Shown here piece by piece: positions 44,716 to 57,599 of a stretch of 64,000 nt of DNA. Origin of the DNA: Podocnemis expansa (Eukaryota; Chordata; Testudines; Podocnemididae); assembly GCA_007922195.1 (NCBI GenBank), contig ML681963.1, positions 138,461,973-138,525,972 on the forward strand, in the 5' to 3' direction. Position 1 is the first letter of the stretch, and every line of letters starts with the position of its first letter. Below the pieces are notes generated by a model that saw only the letters and a program-made list of their open reading frames with translations, searched no databases and had not been told where the DNA came from. Made by a program: the position numbers and the translations under genes.

Positions 44716-45270
44716 TGTCTGAACCTCCAAAACATAAGTTGCTCTCAGTGGGGCACTGTGCACCTTACTTGGTTTAAAAAAAAAATCAAACCCAGATTTT
44801 TAAAGAAGATCAGGATAATAAAAAGACAAAATCTAAACCACTAAGAATTATCTGTTGTATTTGGTCATCCCCAAAGTGGGACCAGTTTTAAAGATCCACT
44901 TTCTGAGACATTTTAGGAAGAAACTGGTAGTGGCTTCCTATAAATAGTGAGTGAGTCTGTGGAATGTTCCTACAGGGCAAATAAGCACTGTTCAGCACGA
45001 CACATTTTAAATAATTCACATTTTAGTCTCTAGAATGACTGGGAAATGTGTATGGCTCCTGAGATCTGTAATGAAGGATATGCTGTCTCCATCCAGGACA
45101 GTATTATCGTTATTAGCATGGAATCAGCAAAACAGGAACAAAGGGATGGGGAAAATCCAGAAAAATAAAATCATTTCATAAGTTATTCACCTCCCAAGCA
45201 CAAGCAAAAAAAATAATTTGCTACATTTAACCTCTGAAATATATAGTCACCCATGTATATCCCATGACTC
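44716..45270. other. Unique A+T-rich DNA, no gene seen
   Basis: No exon or known repeat recognised between the CR1 tail and the C-rich array. Confidence 0.45.
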
Positions 45271-45289
45271 ACCAACTGCTGGGACCCTT

Positions 45290-45952
45290 CCTCAAGTCGC
45301 CCATCCACCAGCTTCCCAGCCCCTTCCCTGACCTGTTGACTCTCTGACCCCCTGAGACCCTTCCCTGAGGGCTGACCCACCCACCCACCCTCCAGCTCCC
45401 CAGCCCCCTTTCCTGACCCGCTGACTCCCCAACTCCCAGTCCCTTCCCTGCCCTGCCAGCTCCCTGACACTCCCAGGCCCCATCCCTGGACCCCAACCCC
45501 CAGGCCCCTTCCCCACCTGCCCACCAGCTGCCCAGCCCTGCTCCCCGACCCACTGACTCCCCAGCACCCCAGACCCTTCCCAGACCTGCCCACCCACTGG
45601 CTTCCTGACCCTCTTCCCTGACTGGCTCACCTGCCCACCCCAGCCCCTTCCATGGCCATTCACACAGCCACCTGCTGGCTTCCCAATCTCCCAGGACCCT
45701 TCCCCACCTGGCTGCCGGCCCCCCCGGTCCCTGAGCCCCCCTTTCCTGACCCACCCACTGCCTCCCCAACCCCGACCTCGCCCCTCACTCACTCTTACCT
45801 GGCTGGAGCTGGTCCCTGGCCAGGTCACTCATACCTGGACACAGCTCCCAGGCCAGGGCAGGGTGGGACATGTGTTCCACATGATTTTTCTATTTCTCTG
45901 GAGCCCCAGAACACTGGCCCCTCAAATTTGTAGGCCCTGGAATGGTGCTCCA
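45290..45952. repeat. C-rich minisatellite ending in a hAT-like terminus
   Basis: Repeats of cagccccttccctgaccc with ctgactccccagc (about 40-50-bp period) fill 45290-45800. The right side ends with ccctggaatggtgctccagc, then ttagtataacccctg, which matches the 843-1883 family terminus. No left end is recognisable. The 136-178-codon Gly/Trp-rich minus frames are repeat artefacts. Confidence 0.65.
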
Positions 45953-46298
45953 GCTTAGTATAACCCCTGGGTACATCAGTGCAGCCTTGCTGCACCATGC
46001 TGTGATCAACCTGGGTCAGAAGTTGATGGAGGTGGTGGTGGACAAGATTAACTGGGAAGCTGACTATAGGGTGTTGGGCTGTCCCTTCCTGTCTGTCTCT
46101 CTCCAAGGTTGGCCATGCCCCCTTACTATGCTTAAATGAGCACAGGACCAACAGGGGGAAATTAGTGTCAGGGCAGATGTGCCAGTTCCTTTTACAGGTC
46201 ACTTGTGTGTACATCATCTCTGCCCCTAGATAGGGTGAGCGAACAGTCTGCAGTCCCAAGCCCTCAGGCAGGGTGGGAGGAGCAAGTAGTCTCTAGCC

Positions 46299-46485
46299 CA
46301 GGGGTCTCAAACTCAAATCACCACACGGCTGCATGAGGACTAGTACAGTAGCCCAAGGGCTGCACCACTGAAAACTTTCCATACAATGATATTGCAAATA
46401 TTGATAGCAACAGTGTTTTTGCAGGCCACAGAAAATAACGTTAGGGGCCGCATGCAGCCCACAGGCAGCAAGATTGAGACTCCTG
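46299..46485. mobile_element. hAT MITE, 187 bp (CAGGGGTCTCAAAC ends)
   Basis: A sister copy of 15282-15469. The flanks carry a perfect 8-bp duplication ctctagcc (46291-46298 and 46486-46493). The interior atattgatagcaa and ggactagtacagtagcccaa is shared with the sister. Confidence 0.95.
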
Positions 46486-49192
46486 CTCTAGCCCTACACA
46501 GGGTGAGTAAGCATTTGGGACCTGACCCTCTGGCAAGGCAGGGTGAGTATGCAGTCTCTAGACACAAGCAAGGCAAACACACATTCTCTAGCTGTTTAGG
46601 GCTTTACAGGCTGGGATGAGGCGACCACCCAAGGGGTGGTGTGGGAAGGGGGACACAGGCCTTCCTGACTCTACTGCACCTCAGCCCAGGTCCATATCAA
46701 TGGCAGAACAGTCTGCCACGGGGGCAGTGGGGCTCTAGCCACAACTTGTTGACACTGCTGCAGGCCACTGGACTGTTGTCTGGCTCCTCTGAGCTACTTT
46801 CCTTCCCCCCTTTCCACAGAGTACCTCAACCTCTGGATCACACTTAGGTTCCTCAGGGTACTCCACCATGGGTAGGTTTCACAGCCTTTTGATGTCATCA
46901 GTTGGCCGCAGGTCCAGCAACTCCTCAGGGTCATCAGTGGACAGCAGCTCCTCTAGGTCACACCCAGTCAGGGACTCTATCCCGGTTGTAGGCAGCTGGC
47001 AGCTCACCAAGGTTGCATGGGTGGCATCTCTGCTTCACCTGCAGCAAACAGCTTTGGCAGTTCCTTGGCAGCCAAGGCTGTAGGCATTTCCTCTGGGACA
47101 CTGGTGACAGGAAGCTCTGGCTGTTCCTCTGGACCACAGGCTGTCTCAAATCTCAATCGTCATCCCTATGGAAGGGGCAAGGGGGAAAAAGAGGGATTTT
47201 ACTGTTGCTACCTTCTTTAAACCACAGAGGGAGAGAAAGTCTTTTAAGGCCCTCACCATGGACATGCACACTCTGCAGGGGTGTTGCTGCCCTGAAAAAA
47301 GGGTTGGGGCCCACCCCCTGCCACACCAGGCCCACCCACTTTGCCATCTCCAGCCAGTGGCCCAGCCCTGGTTCCCCTGCCAGGGCCAGCGCCGTATCCT
47401 GCAGCTGCTGGCCCAGCCCCAGTCCCCGGACGGACCCAGAATGCTGGTGCTGGGACTCGGGGCTTGTGCCCTGGGTGCCCAGCACCAGTAATGCCACTGA
47501 GCTCCAGTCCTGAATTTTGTATCAGGCTTCCATGGACTCAGCCCTAGTTAGCCTGACCGTGGGTTTTCTTGCAGGCTCCCATCCATATTCACAGCACAAA
47601 CAGATCTCTTCCTGTCAAATGTTGTCAACTTGGTTCCAACAGCACATCAGGAATGCTTTCTGTGATGGCACTTAGAAAGCTCCTGCCTCACACTCTTGGG
47701 AATGTTTTTAACCAGTCTTAAATCAGGTTCAGCTAAACAACTTTGGATAACCAATTAGTGCTGTAGCATAGACCAGTTTGCAATGGCCTTCTTCAGTTTT
47801 ACTGGCCCAATTTAAGAGATGCTTAACTGAAAACAGAACAGGGGCACTTTACAGTTCATCAAGCCAGCTGTACATTCAGATTCTAACTGGTCTAGACCAT
47901 CTGTTTGGCTCAACTGTTTTGAAAAGTGGTTAGACTGTTTGCCCAAGTAGACAGGCCTTATGGGATACATGGTGCAGCAGTGCAGTGGGAGGATTTCTAG
48001 TGCAAATGGAGCTCTCTTTGCATTAAGACACTTCAAACACGAGTGAAACAGGATTGTTCCAGGATTGCATTTGCCCCATACGCTTCCCTTTTGGTCTGTC
48101 CATTTCACTCCTGAACTCTGTGTAGAGCAATGCTATCACTTAAACCAGAGACACCTCACAGGATGGATCCAGATTACACAGATTCCTCAAGTTTCCTGGG
48201 AGGCCCAGAATTAGAAACACAGTTGAGTTATTTTTAAAGTATTTGTAATCAGTATTGCTTAGCATAATCCTTTGGAAGCTTGAGACAAAAATCTGCCTTT
48301 GAAGGATGAAATTCAGCCCTGTGCATAGGGTGTATGTGCTATTTAAGTCTCAGATAAGAACTCAAAACACAGCTTGAAGTGAACATGAATGATGCAAAGG
48401 CATAGTAGTCACTCCTCTGCAGAGTGAGTGATTTTTACTCTTCTTGAATTCCATTTTCCCTGAATCATTGACACATGCTATTTTGTTATAGTAGAATTGC
48501 TAGGGAGAACTGATGATGGAGTGAGTTTTTGGGGAGGTAGGAGGGATGTGTTATTAGTTATGTTTCAGTTTTCACTAGGGCTGGCACCTGATATTGAGCT
48601 AAATAATTAACTTCCTTAGCTAGAAGCTGTAGTAGACTCATTTAATGTCATATGTGGACCATCCTCTAGGTGAAAAAGCCTCACATCCACCTAACTGTGG
48701 GTCACAAAAGCACTGAAACATTTGTGTTATAGAAAGAACATACAAAGAATTAGGACTTTCAAAAAGATCTGAACAAAAGTTTGTTAGCCCCAAATAAAGT
48801 TAGCTATATCTGCTAGAAAGGCCTGTAACTCAGAATATTGGTTATATCTGAGATGCCCTTTTTTGTTTTGTTTTTTTATCCTATTTATTTATGGAAGGCT
48901 TTTTCCTGGAACTAACACAATTTTTTTTATATCAAAGGTGTACAGATTTTCCAGAAATTAAACAACTACAAACTCCAGTTCAGATTGAGCTTGTTTCTTA
49001 CAAATAACCTCATAAAAGCAAGGTCTGGACCTATACCATTTTCAAATACCTTAGCTACAAAAAGAGTGCTGAATGCAAAGAGCACTGTGCAAGAGGTATT
49101 AATGTAGCTCACTTTCCTGGCAGCCTTCAGGATAGCAATAGAATTGGCTTCATTAAGCTGCTTGAAAGAGGGACCTCAAACACAAACACTAT
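46486..49192. other. Intergenic DNA, partly G+C-rich, no gene seen
   Basis: 46600-47510 is moderately G+C-rich, with repeated cctcagggtcatcagtgg-type wording and overlapping unsupported frames. Sequence near 47340-47500 (ccagtggcccagccctgg; gtgctgggactcgggg) resembles parts of the 15206 and 34974 hAT families, so it is probably a fragment of them. 47600-49190 is unique A+T-rich DNA. Confidence 0.45.
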
Positions 49193-49711
49193 GGGTAGGT
49201 CTACACTTAGATTGTTAAATCAATTAAAATTAAATCAATTTAATTGATTCAAAATAAAAATTATTAAATCAGTTTAAGTTAAATCAGCTTAGCATGTCTC
49301 TACTAGAAACCCAAATTGAACTAGCGTGTCCATGGATAGGACTTGCTAGTTTGATTTAGGAGAGGGGCACCATGGGAGGTATTGTAAGATGGCCCCAAGA
49401 AGGGCCATGCCACCCACCCAATATATAGACGGAGGAAGGTACCTTGGGAAGGAGAAGGGCAAAAAGTGTTAAATCAAAATAACAGTTAAATTGAAATAAT
49501 GAAGCTACAGTACATTATTTCAAAATAATAATTTTGATTTAACTGTCATTTCGACATAAAGTGAGGCTTTATTATTTCAAAATGACTGTTCCTTATTTCG
49601 AAATGAGGAAAGTCCTCATTTTGAAATAAGGAAAGCTAGCGCAGACATGCACTACTTTAACTCTAATTAATCATCATTATTTTGATTTAAAGTTTAAGTA
49701 TAGACATACCC
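49193..49711. mobile_element. Palindromic MITE, 0.52 kb
   Basis: The ends are gggtaggtctacacttag / aagtatagacataccc. It is similar to 33773-34287 in inverted orientation: the core gatggccccaagaagggcc is the complement of the core there. Arms of ttaaatcaattt and ttatttcgaaatgagg. Confidence 0.8.
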
Positions 49712-50889
49712 TACCTGTCTTTCAAAGCATGACTCTATTCTGAATGGTTACACTGTAAAAATGACACAACCTTACTCAACAGATCAGCTCCTGGCTTCTG
49801 AGTCTGCTTCTCAGCTGCTGATTTTAAAGATAAAAATAAGGTCTTAAAATTCGCACTCCTTTTAGCCCAGCAGAACCAGTACAACCAGGAGAAGGAGCTG
49901 GATATTCCTTTTTGTGCATTACCAATAGAATTGTTTGCTAAATACCAATCAGTAACATACGCTTCAACCCACTGACTGCTCAGGTGGCATAGAGGGCACA
50001 GTGTGAAGACAACAGGGCTGCACAGATAGCTTGGAAGCTCTAATTTGGCCTGTAGAACTTTAACTTATGGTTGATGATGCATTAAAAGGAAAGAATCCAG
50101 ATTAAGTTTGCAGGGAGGGTAGTTAGAAAAACACTTACTTTCAAATTGAACATATATCTGGAAGTCAGCAAGGCACAATCAATATAGAACTTCAGGATGC
50201 TATTTTTCACTCAGTCATTTTCAAAGTAGAAATTGCTTTGAATAGACATTTTTCAGTTTCAGTTACCTCAATTGTTATGTATTATGGCATCAGTGTGTCA
50301 AGAATGCCAAGTTATCTCACTTTTTATTAGAGAAGACCCTTAGCTGAAAGATCTGGCTTCAGATCCAAAGTCTTCCAAAGATCTAAGTTATATACACCTA
50401 GGGTGGAATCCTTGCCCCACCAAAGTTAATGGGTGCTTTGCCACTGATTTCAGTGGAGTCAAGATTTTGCCACCAGTGTTTTAATTCAGTTCCAACTGTG
50501 CTTTTATTTTCATTAAAAAAAAACCAAAACATTAAGTCTACTAACACTGAGTGATGAAATAAAGCATCCAGGAAATTGGCAGTTTGTACTAAAGCTATTT
50601 CTATTATATCATCTTAAAATGGCTTAATCTGCTATTGTACGTATGAACGCATGAGAGTGAGAATTTCAATGTGAGGCGTGTGTCTCTTTCTAAATAACTA
50701 TTGCGTGTCCACTCTGGGCCAGATTCTGTCAGCCTTATTCACATCGAGCAGTGACCCTCTTTTCAAACTGCCTTAAGTTAATCAGCGGGACTACTTAGAG
50801 AAGCAGAATGAGAAATAAAGGTCCTATGTGTTTGGGTGGGGATAGCAACTCTCTGGAGAACTTAAGGGCACCTGCTGCCCTATACAGGA
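49712..50889. other. Unique A+T-rich DNA, no gene seen
   Basis: Includes a short segment near 50402-50470 (tgggtgctttgccactgatttc) typical of old SINE/LINE tails. No exon recognised. Confidence 0.45.
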
Positions 50890-51208
50890 GGGCATGTCTA
50901 CACTGCACTTTTATTTTGAAATAACACTCGTTATTTCGAAATAAAAGAAATTTGGTCTACACAACGTTCTCTTATTTCAAAAGGACGGACCTCATCCATT
51001 AGGCCTGTTGTTTTGAAACAACACTGTTGTTTCGAAACAGCGGTCCAATTGGCGTTATTTTGAAATATCCCTTTCAAAATAACGGCTGTTTTGATCACGC
51101 GGTTTTCCTTATTTCGAAATGAGCCCTTTCGAAATAAGGGTTTTATTTCGAAATAAGCCATTTCGAAAGGACTGATTTCGAAATAAAACGGTGCGTGTAG
51201 ACGTGCCC
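50890..51208. mobile_element. Palindromic MITE of the ttatttcgaaataa type, 319 bp
   Basis: The ends are gggcatgtctacactgcac / gtgcgtgtagacgtgccc. The arms are packed with ttatttcgaaataa and tgttgtttcgaaacagc motifs (TTCGAA cores). A minus-strand frame of 103 codons (Phe/Ile/Lys/Asn-rich) is a reflection of this repeat. Confidence 0.85.
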
Positions 51209-52440
51209 GCAGAGTGGTAAGATCATGTGCCTTTAATCTCATCTCTGCATCAAGGGAAGTTTACAACTCTGTGCCTGATCCTGTACTTCTTATCTGAGTA
51301 AAAACTCCATTAGAAGTCCAGGAGTTAGAAGCCTGGAGCTAGCATTGAATGGCATTTACATTGATTGACAAGAGGTTGTGCAGAAAGTGGCACTAAAGCT
51401 GGGGAGATATGTAATATGGGCCACCACAGTAGAAGAAAATGTACATTTGTCTAATGTTTTTCCCAGTGCAGACAAAGCCTTAGGCTTCTCCTGGATTCCA
51501 CAGCTTACTTGAGAGGTATTACATAGGCATGTCTCATCTGGATTACACTGACCAGCGTTTCTGAACAGGGCTTCAGCAGGAGTTCAGAACTGAGCCATTT
51601 ATGTCTTTGCCACACATCTGGGATTTGGCCGACACACAGACGTTATATTTGTGGGTTTAAAACAGACCAATGACTCCTTGCATTAGTTTAATATAATACT
51701 ATTTGTGGCATCATACTACCCTCTCTCACCTTTCTTCTGTTTTTACTAGGAACACAGCAATTCCACTTTTATTAGAACCGTGTGGAAACCAATGCAAAGT
51801 GGATTTTTAAAAAATCGTTGCTTGTATAAGTGTAATTGCTTATACTTATACAATGACTCCAATACACAGCATGACTCTGTCTATTCTGGGAACATAAGAC
51901 TCAGAGTTTATAGTTTGTGTAATGAGCAATGCATTCTAGTATATATTGCAGATTTTAATGTGAAGAGGTGACAGCCTTATCATAGTTAAGCTTTAAAACA
52001 GATTTCATTATAAAACTCTATTTTAACACCCCATATCCCACACTTCAGCTTGGCAAATTAGTTTGGCCTGAAAATTGCCAGACTTGCTCGGCAAGCAAAA
52101 TGGAATGTGCTTGCAGAGTCTGAAGAAAATTTGCATCACAGATCATTAAAATATTATCCTGATTTGAAACTTTGACTTTTGTCTGTGTGTCTCTACCTAG
52201 CTTCAAAACAGTCCTTGTTATGTGCTGAAGAAGTGACATTTCTAACTCTGAGAGGAGAATCAAGAAGAAAAACAGAATTTTACCTTTTCAGTATGTACAG
52301 TGTATCCATGAACACCTCTGAAGAGATCTAGGGAAGTGCTCTTGTTATGCACTGATCCCAGTGGGAAATCATATAAAAAACTGGAAACGAATGCTCTCAA
52401 AAATTCTGCTGTGCAGAAGGAATGCTGACAGTGAATGTTC
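51209..52440. other. Unique A+T-rich DNA, no gene seen
   Basis: No exon, known repeat or promoter signal recognised. Confidence 0.45.
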
Positions 52441-52826
52441 CAGAGGAGTAGGCATGTTAGTCTAGTTCACCAAAAGAACCAAGCAATCCTGTGGCACTGT
52501 TAAAGACTAACAAATTTATTTATCGCATAAGCTTTCGTGGGAGAAAATCCCACTTCATCAGATACTTTGAAGATGGGGAACTTACAGAATGGGAGGAAAA
52601 TAAATGCAGGGAAGTCCCCAGTTTTTGAATCTAAACTATTGCATTGATTTGCTGCAACAGTCTGACCTAATCCCACGACCTACACTTCCCTGCACTCATT
52701 TTCTCCCATTCTGTAAGTTCCCACCTTCAAGGCATCTGACAAAGTGGGATTTTCTCCCAAAAGCTCATGTGATAAATATATTTGTTAGTTTTTAAAAGTG
52801 CCATAAGACTTCATGCTTGTTTTGAC
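52441..52826. mobile_element. Foldback element with about 140-bp inverted arms (cctgtggcac family)
   Basis: The left arm runs from cagaggagtaggcatgttag through atcctgtggcactgttaaag and aagctttcgtgggag to gggaacttacagaatggg. The right arm (52705-52826) is its inverted complement, starting cccattctgtaagttccc. The long arms suggest a non-autonomous DNA transposon. It is the best copy of the family in the window. Confidence 0.82.
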
Positions 52827-54564
52827 AGCGAATGAACATGGATGGGAAATTCACTGGAATCCCTCCAAGTTTCTGAGACTAACTTTTGGCATGTGTTAGA
52901 TATTTTGCAAAGCAAAGTATCCCTTCACTATTCTTGACAACCAGGTGATACTGTGCCACTTCCAGGCTGGGAAGGGGTAAATACTTACTGCAACATGATT
53001 AAGGGAACTTGCACCCAGACTTCCACCTCATGTCTGTCACCTATTCCTTTCTAGATGTGCTCTTCAGATAAAAATCAAACCTGGTGCTGTCTGACGGGGA
53101 GAGGAAACTGAAACTGATTGTCTCCAGGTGGGGTCTGAAGAGAAACTCAGACTGTAATAAAGACTGACTCAGAGATGACTTTCTACAATGTTCTCTTTCT
53201 GTGCAGCGCTAATCAGAGCTGCAAATGGAGAGAATCCCCTTTAAGGTTCTTTAGACATCAGAGGGCGCCATCAACCCACAGATACATCAACCACTGGCTC
53301 TAGAAGACAATTTGTGCCCTGGAGCAGCTTCTTTTCTGCTTCAGAAACTGACTGGAAACAATCCAGACGCTCAAAGTGACTTTATGAACAGAGACATCTC
53401 AGTCTCAGTGTGGGGATTCAAGCAGGAGAAATTCGCTTACATCCCAAATTGACATGCAGCTTCTGTGAACTCTAGAGGCTAAAACCAACAGAGCAGGCTG
53501 CAACAAGGTGCCCCTTAGCTTCCCTTCAAGCTACCATACAGATAGAAATCACAACTGAAACATAATCCTAGGAAGGTCCTTGTACAATGCTTAACACAAA
53601 TCCCTGGACAGGAATAATAAACAATTAAAACTAAATAATAAAATTAATAACTTAATGCAGGAAAGCTGCCTAATTTGCATTAAAATTTCTCAAAAACAAA
53701 AGCTGTGAAGCACATTTTGGCACAGCTCAGTTAACCATAATCCTCTCAGACAATGTTCCCCCTCCTATCCTGGTCCCAAATTTTGCCACCACCTGTGTAA
53801 TAACTAATCTGAACCACCTGACCAGGACAGAAGACCCTGACAGATGCTGTTTGACAAGGGAAGTAAACAGTTCTTGGCTATAATTCTATCTTTGCATGCA
53901 AACTGTACAGAGCTGACACATTTTATTAGTTTTGTGGCTAAACTAAGGACTTCAAATGCCAGGCACTAAAATAAAATGCATCTTTTTTTGTCATATCTGA
54001 CCTAAGTTCTTGTACCCTCTGCCTTCCAGAATATTTATCAAGACTACGCTTCTCACACACATTCCCTCAGGAAGCCTCATACACATATATTTCCCCCTCC
54101 CCTCCCCCATTTATTGTCCTTGAATGTGGCAGTTAGAGTGCTGGAATCTAGCCTGAGATTTTACTCCTGCATTTGACGGTTCTTCTGAGCAGCAAATCCC
54201 TCTTAAACAGGTCAAGTGCAGAATATCTTTAAAAGCTGACAGTATGTCAGAACCCATAAGCCTTAGGTGGAACAGAGCCAAAGCACATCGTGCCTGCTCA
54301 GTTTACAAGCCCCAAACTTAGCTGACACTTCTGGTCAAAAAAATATTCTAAAACCAGAAGCAGCAGCCATTTTTGTTTTAGTTCTAACCTCCCAGAACAA
54401 GATCCCCCCCTCCCCCCAGTAAATGCTGGCTCTAGGAGTTGTCCAAAGCCAGGATGTCTGAAAAAGTAGGCAGTAAAACCTGTCGACTATTAGGCTACGT
54501 TAATCAACTGTACGGATACCTATAACTGTATGGATGAATTGTCTGAAGTATAATTTAAAGGCAG
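52827..54564. other. Unique DNA, no gene seen
   Basis: No recognised exon or repeat over this 1.7-kb stretch. A short C run lies at about 54410. Confidence 0.4.
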
Positions 54565-54720
54565 GCAGCCTAGCCCTAAGCACAGACGGACTGGATTAGC
54601 AACCAGGAGCCCTAGTTTTATTCTTAGCTCTGCCTCTGATTTGCTGTGTGAGCCTCCACATGTCACTTCTCCTCTGTTTCTACTCCTGCCCTCTGCTTGT
54701 CTTACCTCTTGGTTCTGTAA
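54565..54720 (+). repeat. CORE/MIR-like SINE fragment
   Basis: ggactggattagcaaccagg, then agccctagttttattcttag, ctctgcctctgatttgctg and tgtgagcctccacatgtcac follow the order of the MIR core on the plus strand. The 3' part is missing. Confidence 0.7.
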
Positions 54721-57083
54721 GCAGGCATTGTCTCTCATTATATGAATTTACAGTGGCTGGGGTCCTAATCTCAGTCAGAACCTCTAAATACAGGTGAAAT
54801 ATAATAAATTATATGAAGCTTAACTCACACAATAGATTACATACAGAATGTAAGTTACAGAACTGGCACAAAACTTTGAGCTATTAGCACATCAAGCATA
54901 AACAAGGCATTTTATTTAAACACTAGAGTATACTTCCAAATAAATGATCAATCTAGAATTCCTCCAAAAAAGAACACCTTCTTGGTGGAAGAAAAGTAGA
55001 GGGCCAAAATTAGATTCTGCAAATACATATTAATGCAAGAAATGACAAAGATCAGCAACTGTTATAGTTGATTACATTCACTTCAAAAGCTATTAAGAAA
55101 AAACAACACATCCACTTTGAACAGCATTCAAAGAATTATATATGTATATTTTAAAGTGACATCTTGGCATTCTGGTGAGGAAGGACATAAATGGAGGACT
55201 GATCTGAATTCAGAAGTAAATGGAGTACTTCCTCTCCAATCAAAGAAGGGAAGTCAAAAAAAGTGTCATCTTCCATAGCAAATCTTATCACAAATCTGAG
55301 GCACTGCTTATAAATCATTATTTTCTATCTTGCTCTCTAATTTATTACAATACATAGCGGAAAGGTTTGCTGAATGTACAGAAAAGCCAAGCTACATGAA
55401 GAGCCCTGGAACCTATTAAAGATTCCAAGATAGTGGCTGCGGGCCAGGTTGCAAGAGCATTATTGGATTCAACAGTCATTCCTATCTACTAAAAGTCACA
55501 TCTCTAGCAGAAAAGCTATTGTTAAAAAGGGGGAACCTATGGCCAAAGTTGCTTTAGTGGACAATGCAACAGACTAGTATGCTAGATTCCCAAGCCACTT
55601 GGCACTACTCTAATGCATCAGCTTAATTTACCAGTTCACAATAAAGTGCAAAGAGTTTTCCTAGTGGGGTTGCCTAGGATTAAATATCAGGTCTGGTCTT
55701 ACAAAGGAAATGATTTGCCATACATTTTTTAATAAAATGAAAAACTTTCATTAGGACTGAATTTTTTCCATGGATTTTTCCAGTTTTTCAACAAAGCAGT
55801 CAAACAAAATGCATCAGTTCAGCTCAAATGGCATCTAAAAGGAAAGTTGGGTTTTCTTCCTCTCACACTTTAAAACCAAATAACTGTTTTTGTTTAGATT
55901 CCATACAATTCAAAGAAATTTAATTTGTAATTGTTTCATCAATACATCAGAAAGTTTTGAATATGAAAAGTTTTGTATAGTTCCAAAAGCCCTTTTTTGT
56001 TGAGAAGCATTTGATGAAAAGTTGTTGATCACCTCTGCTAATTATTTTTGAACTTTGGGTATTTGAACTTCTGGTTTCTTTAAGCAGGATAAGGAGGACT
56101 GAGAGGGGGTTCAATATAATGTTACTGGAGTAAATGTATAACTATAAATTATGCTGGCACAATGCTAAACAAGTGTATAATAATTATTAATCTCATATTT
56201 ATTGTTCTATTAGCTGAGCTAATTATTAGAAATTAAATACTATGCATGGGTTATTTTATATTTGGAGTTTTCATATACAATAGCTTTTGTATAAATACAG
56301 GAACTTTATACTTGAAAAGCAGCATGAAGCACAGGCCTTTAGACTTGACAGTCTAAAAACTGGCTTGTTTATTTGACTGTGCCTGCAAGACTACACAATT
56401 CTTGACTACTTTTGGCATGTCCACAAGGAAGAGGACACTCTGGTTGGTTTATGACAATGTATCTTGGGGATTTCTTTATCTTCCACATACAAATATATTG
56501 TCAAAACGGCCACTGAGGAGATTCTGAAAAATGACTGTTAAAAAGAGAAGGCCTGGATTCACTATCTGTTGTCTCTATGCCTTCTCATGAAATGTTTGGT
56601 TTGCCGTGTGAACACTTTTCTCCCCCAAACTGCCCAGAAAACTCAACATGGGCCCTCACAAACAGGGTTCTTTCTGACTCAGAAACAGTCATAAGTTATA
56701 GAAGTTATGTAATCACAACTTGTTTTGCAATTCTCAGTGATGCACAAGGGAGGAAAGAGTCTAGCTGTCTCTCACTTAGTCCTGCAGATTCAATACAGCT
56801 AACAGGAGTAAAAGCTAGTTTTAAAAAACTATTTTTTGATCTCGAGTCTGAGACCCTGAATACACATGGGTTACAGGTCTCTGGGATAAAAAACTGGCAG
56901 TTCTATAGAGTCATTGTTCAGACCATAACTGTGCTTTTAATTATTCTGAGTACTCTGAATACTTTCGTCTTCTAAGAGAATAGAAATTTCCAAAGGATGT
57001 GCTGTGATTCAACCAAAATATATGGGCTTGTTGAAAGGAAATGTCTGGATCCAGTTCTATAGCTTATGTTCTGCAAAGAGCTG
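54721..57083. other. Unique A+T-rich DNA, no gene seen
   Basis: A frame of 132 codons at 56577-56975 on the plus strand has a hydrophobic C terminus. It has no recognised family, no supporting splice sites and no repeats on which to judge it. Confidence 0.4.
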
Positions 57084-57091
57084 GCCTAGAT

Positions 57092-57376
57092 CAGGCCTGG
57101 ACAAGTTCCAGGCATCAGGTTGTCACACCACCAACATTTTGTGGCCTGGAGCCTGTCTCCACTGTGAAAAAGAGGTGGAGGAATGCCTTCTGGTGACAAA
57201 AAATAAAACTCTTGGCTCCTTTACCTGAGCTTGGGGAATTTGGCAGCATTTCGGGGGGGGGGGGGGCCGACTTCTGCCCCGCTGCTGCAGTTTTTCAGCA
57301 GCAACAGCCATCCCAGATAGACACCTTGTTTTGAAGCTATAGGTGCCTAGCTGGGCCCCAATTTTGTCAAGCCCTA
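57092..57376. mobile_element. hAT-like element, 285 bp
   Basis: Starts CAGGCCTGGACAAG and ends ATTTTGTCAAGCCCTA. The flanks gcctagat (57084-57091) and gactagat (57377-57384) are an 8-bp duplication with one mismatch. It contains a G run at 57254-57266 beside a palindromic gctgctgcagtttttcagcagc. Confidence 0.85.
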
Positions 57377-57440
57377 GACTAGATTATCATAATGATGCCT
57401 TACATCCTTACTGTCTATGAATTCAGTAAACTAAATTTAC

Positions 57441-57535
57441 ATTCATGAGAATAACGCAGGTGAATATCAGGTCAGCCACGATGTTCTTCATTTCCAGAGG
57501 GAAGTAAAGGATGGGTAGTGTTAGTGCCAGCAGCG
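57441..57535 (-). CDS. Candidate hydrophobic exon of unknown gene
   Basis: On the minus strand a pyrimidine-rich stretch (ctctctgtcttgg) ends in tatggag, a possible acceptor. It is followed by 95 bases (2 plus 31 codons) and a GTAAAT donor. The translation includes LLALTLPILYFPLEMKN and then IVADLIFTCVILMN, two membrane-like segments joined by a charged turn. The family was not recognised. The acceptor lacks a long polypyrimidine tract, and the flanking frame has stops. It could be chance or a decayed exon. It is on the same strand as SLC22A18 but 36 kb upstream. Confidence 0.25.
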
Positions 57536-57599
57536 CTCCATACCAAGACAGAGAGTATCACAATCAGTGCCCATATGTCTTAACTGCACAATGAGTCAT

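Noticed and set aside
45183..45828. Gly/Trp-rich minus-strand frames of 136-178 codons resembling structural repeat proteins
   Set aside because: They follow a C-rich minisatellite and have no signal peptide, splice support or single preferred frame.
51780..51971. Cys/Tyr-rich 63-codon frame
   Set aside because: Short, without signal peptide or cysteine spacing of a known family.
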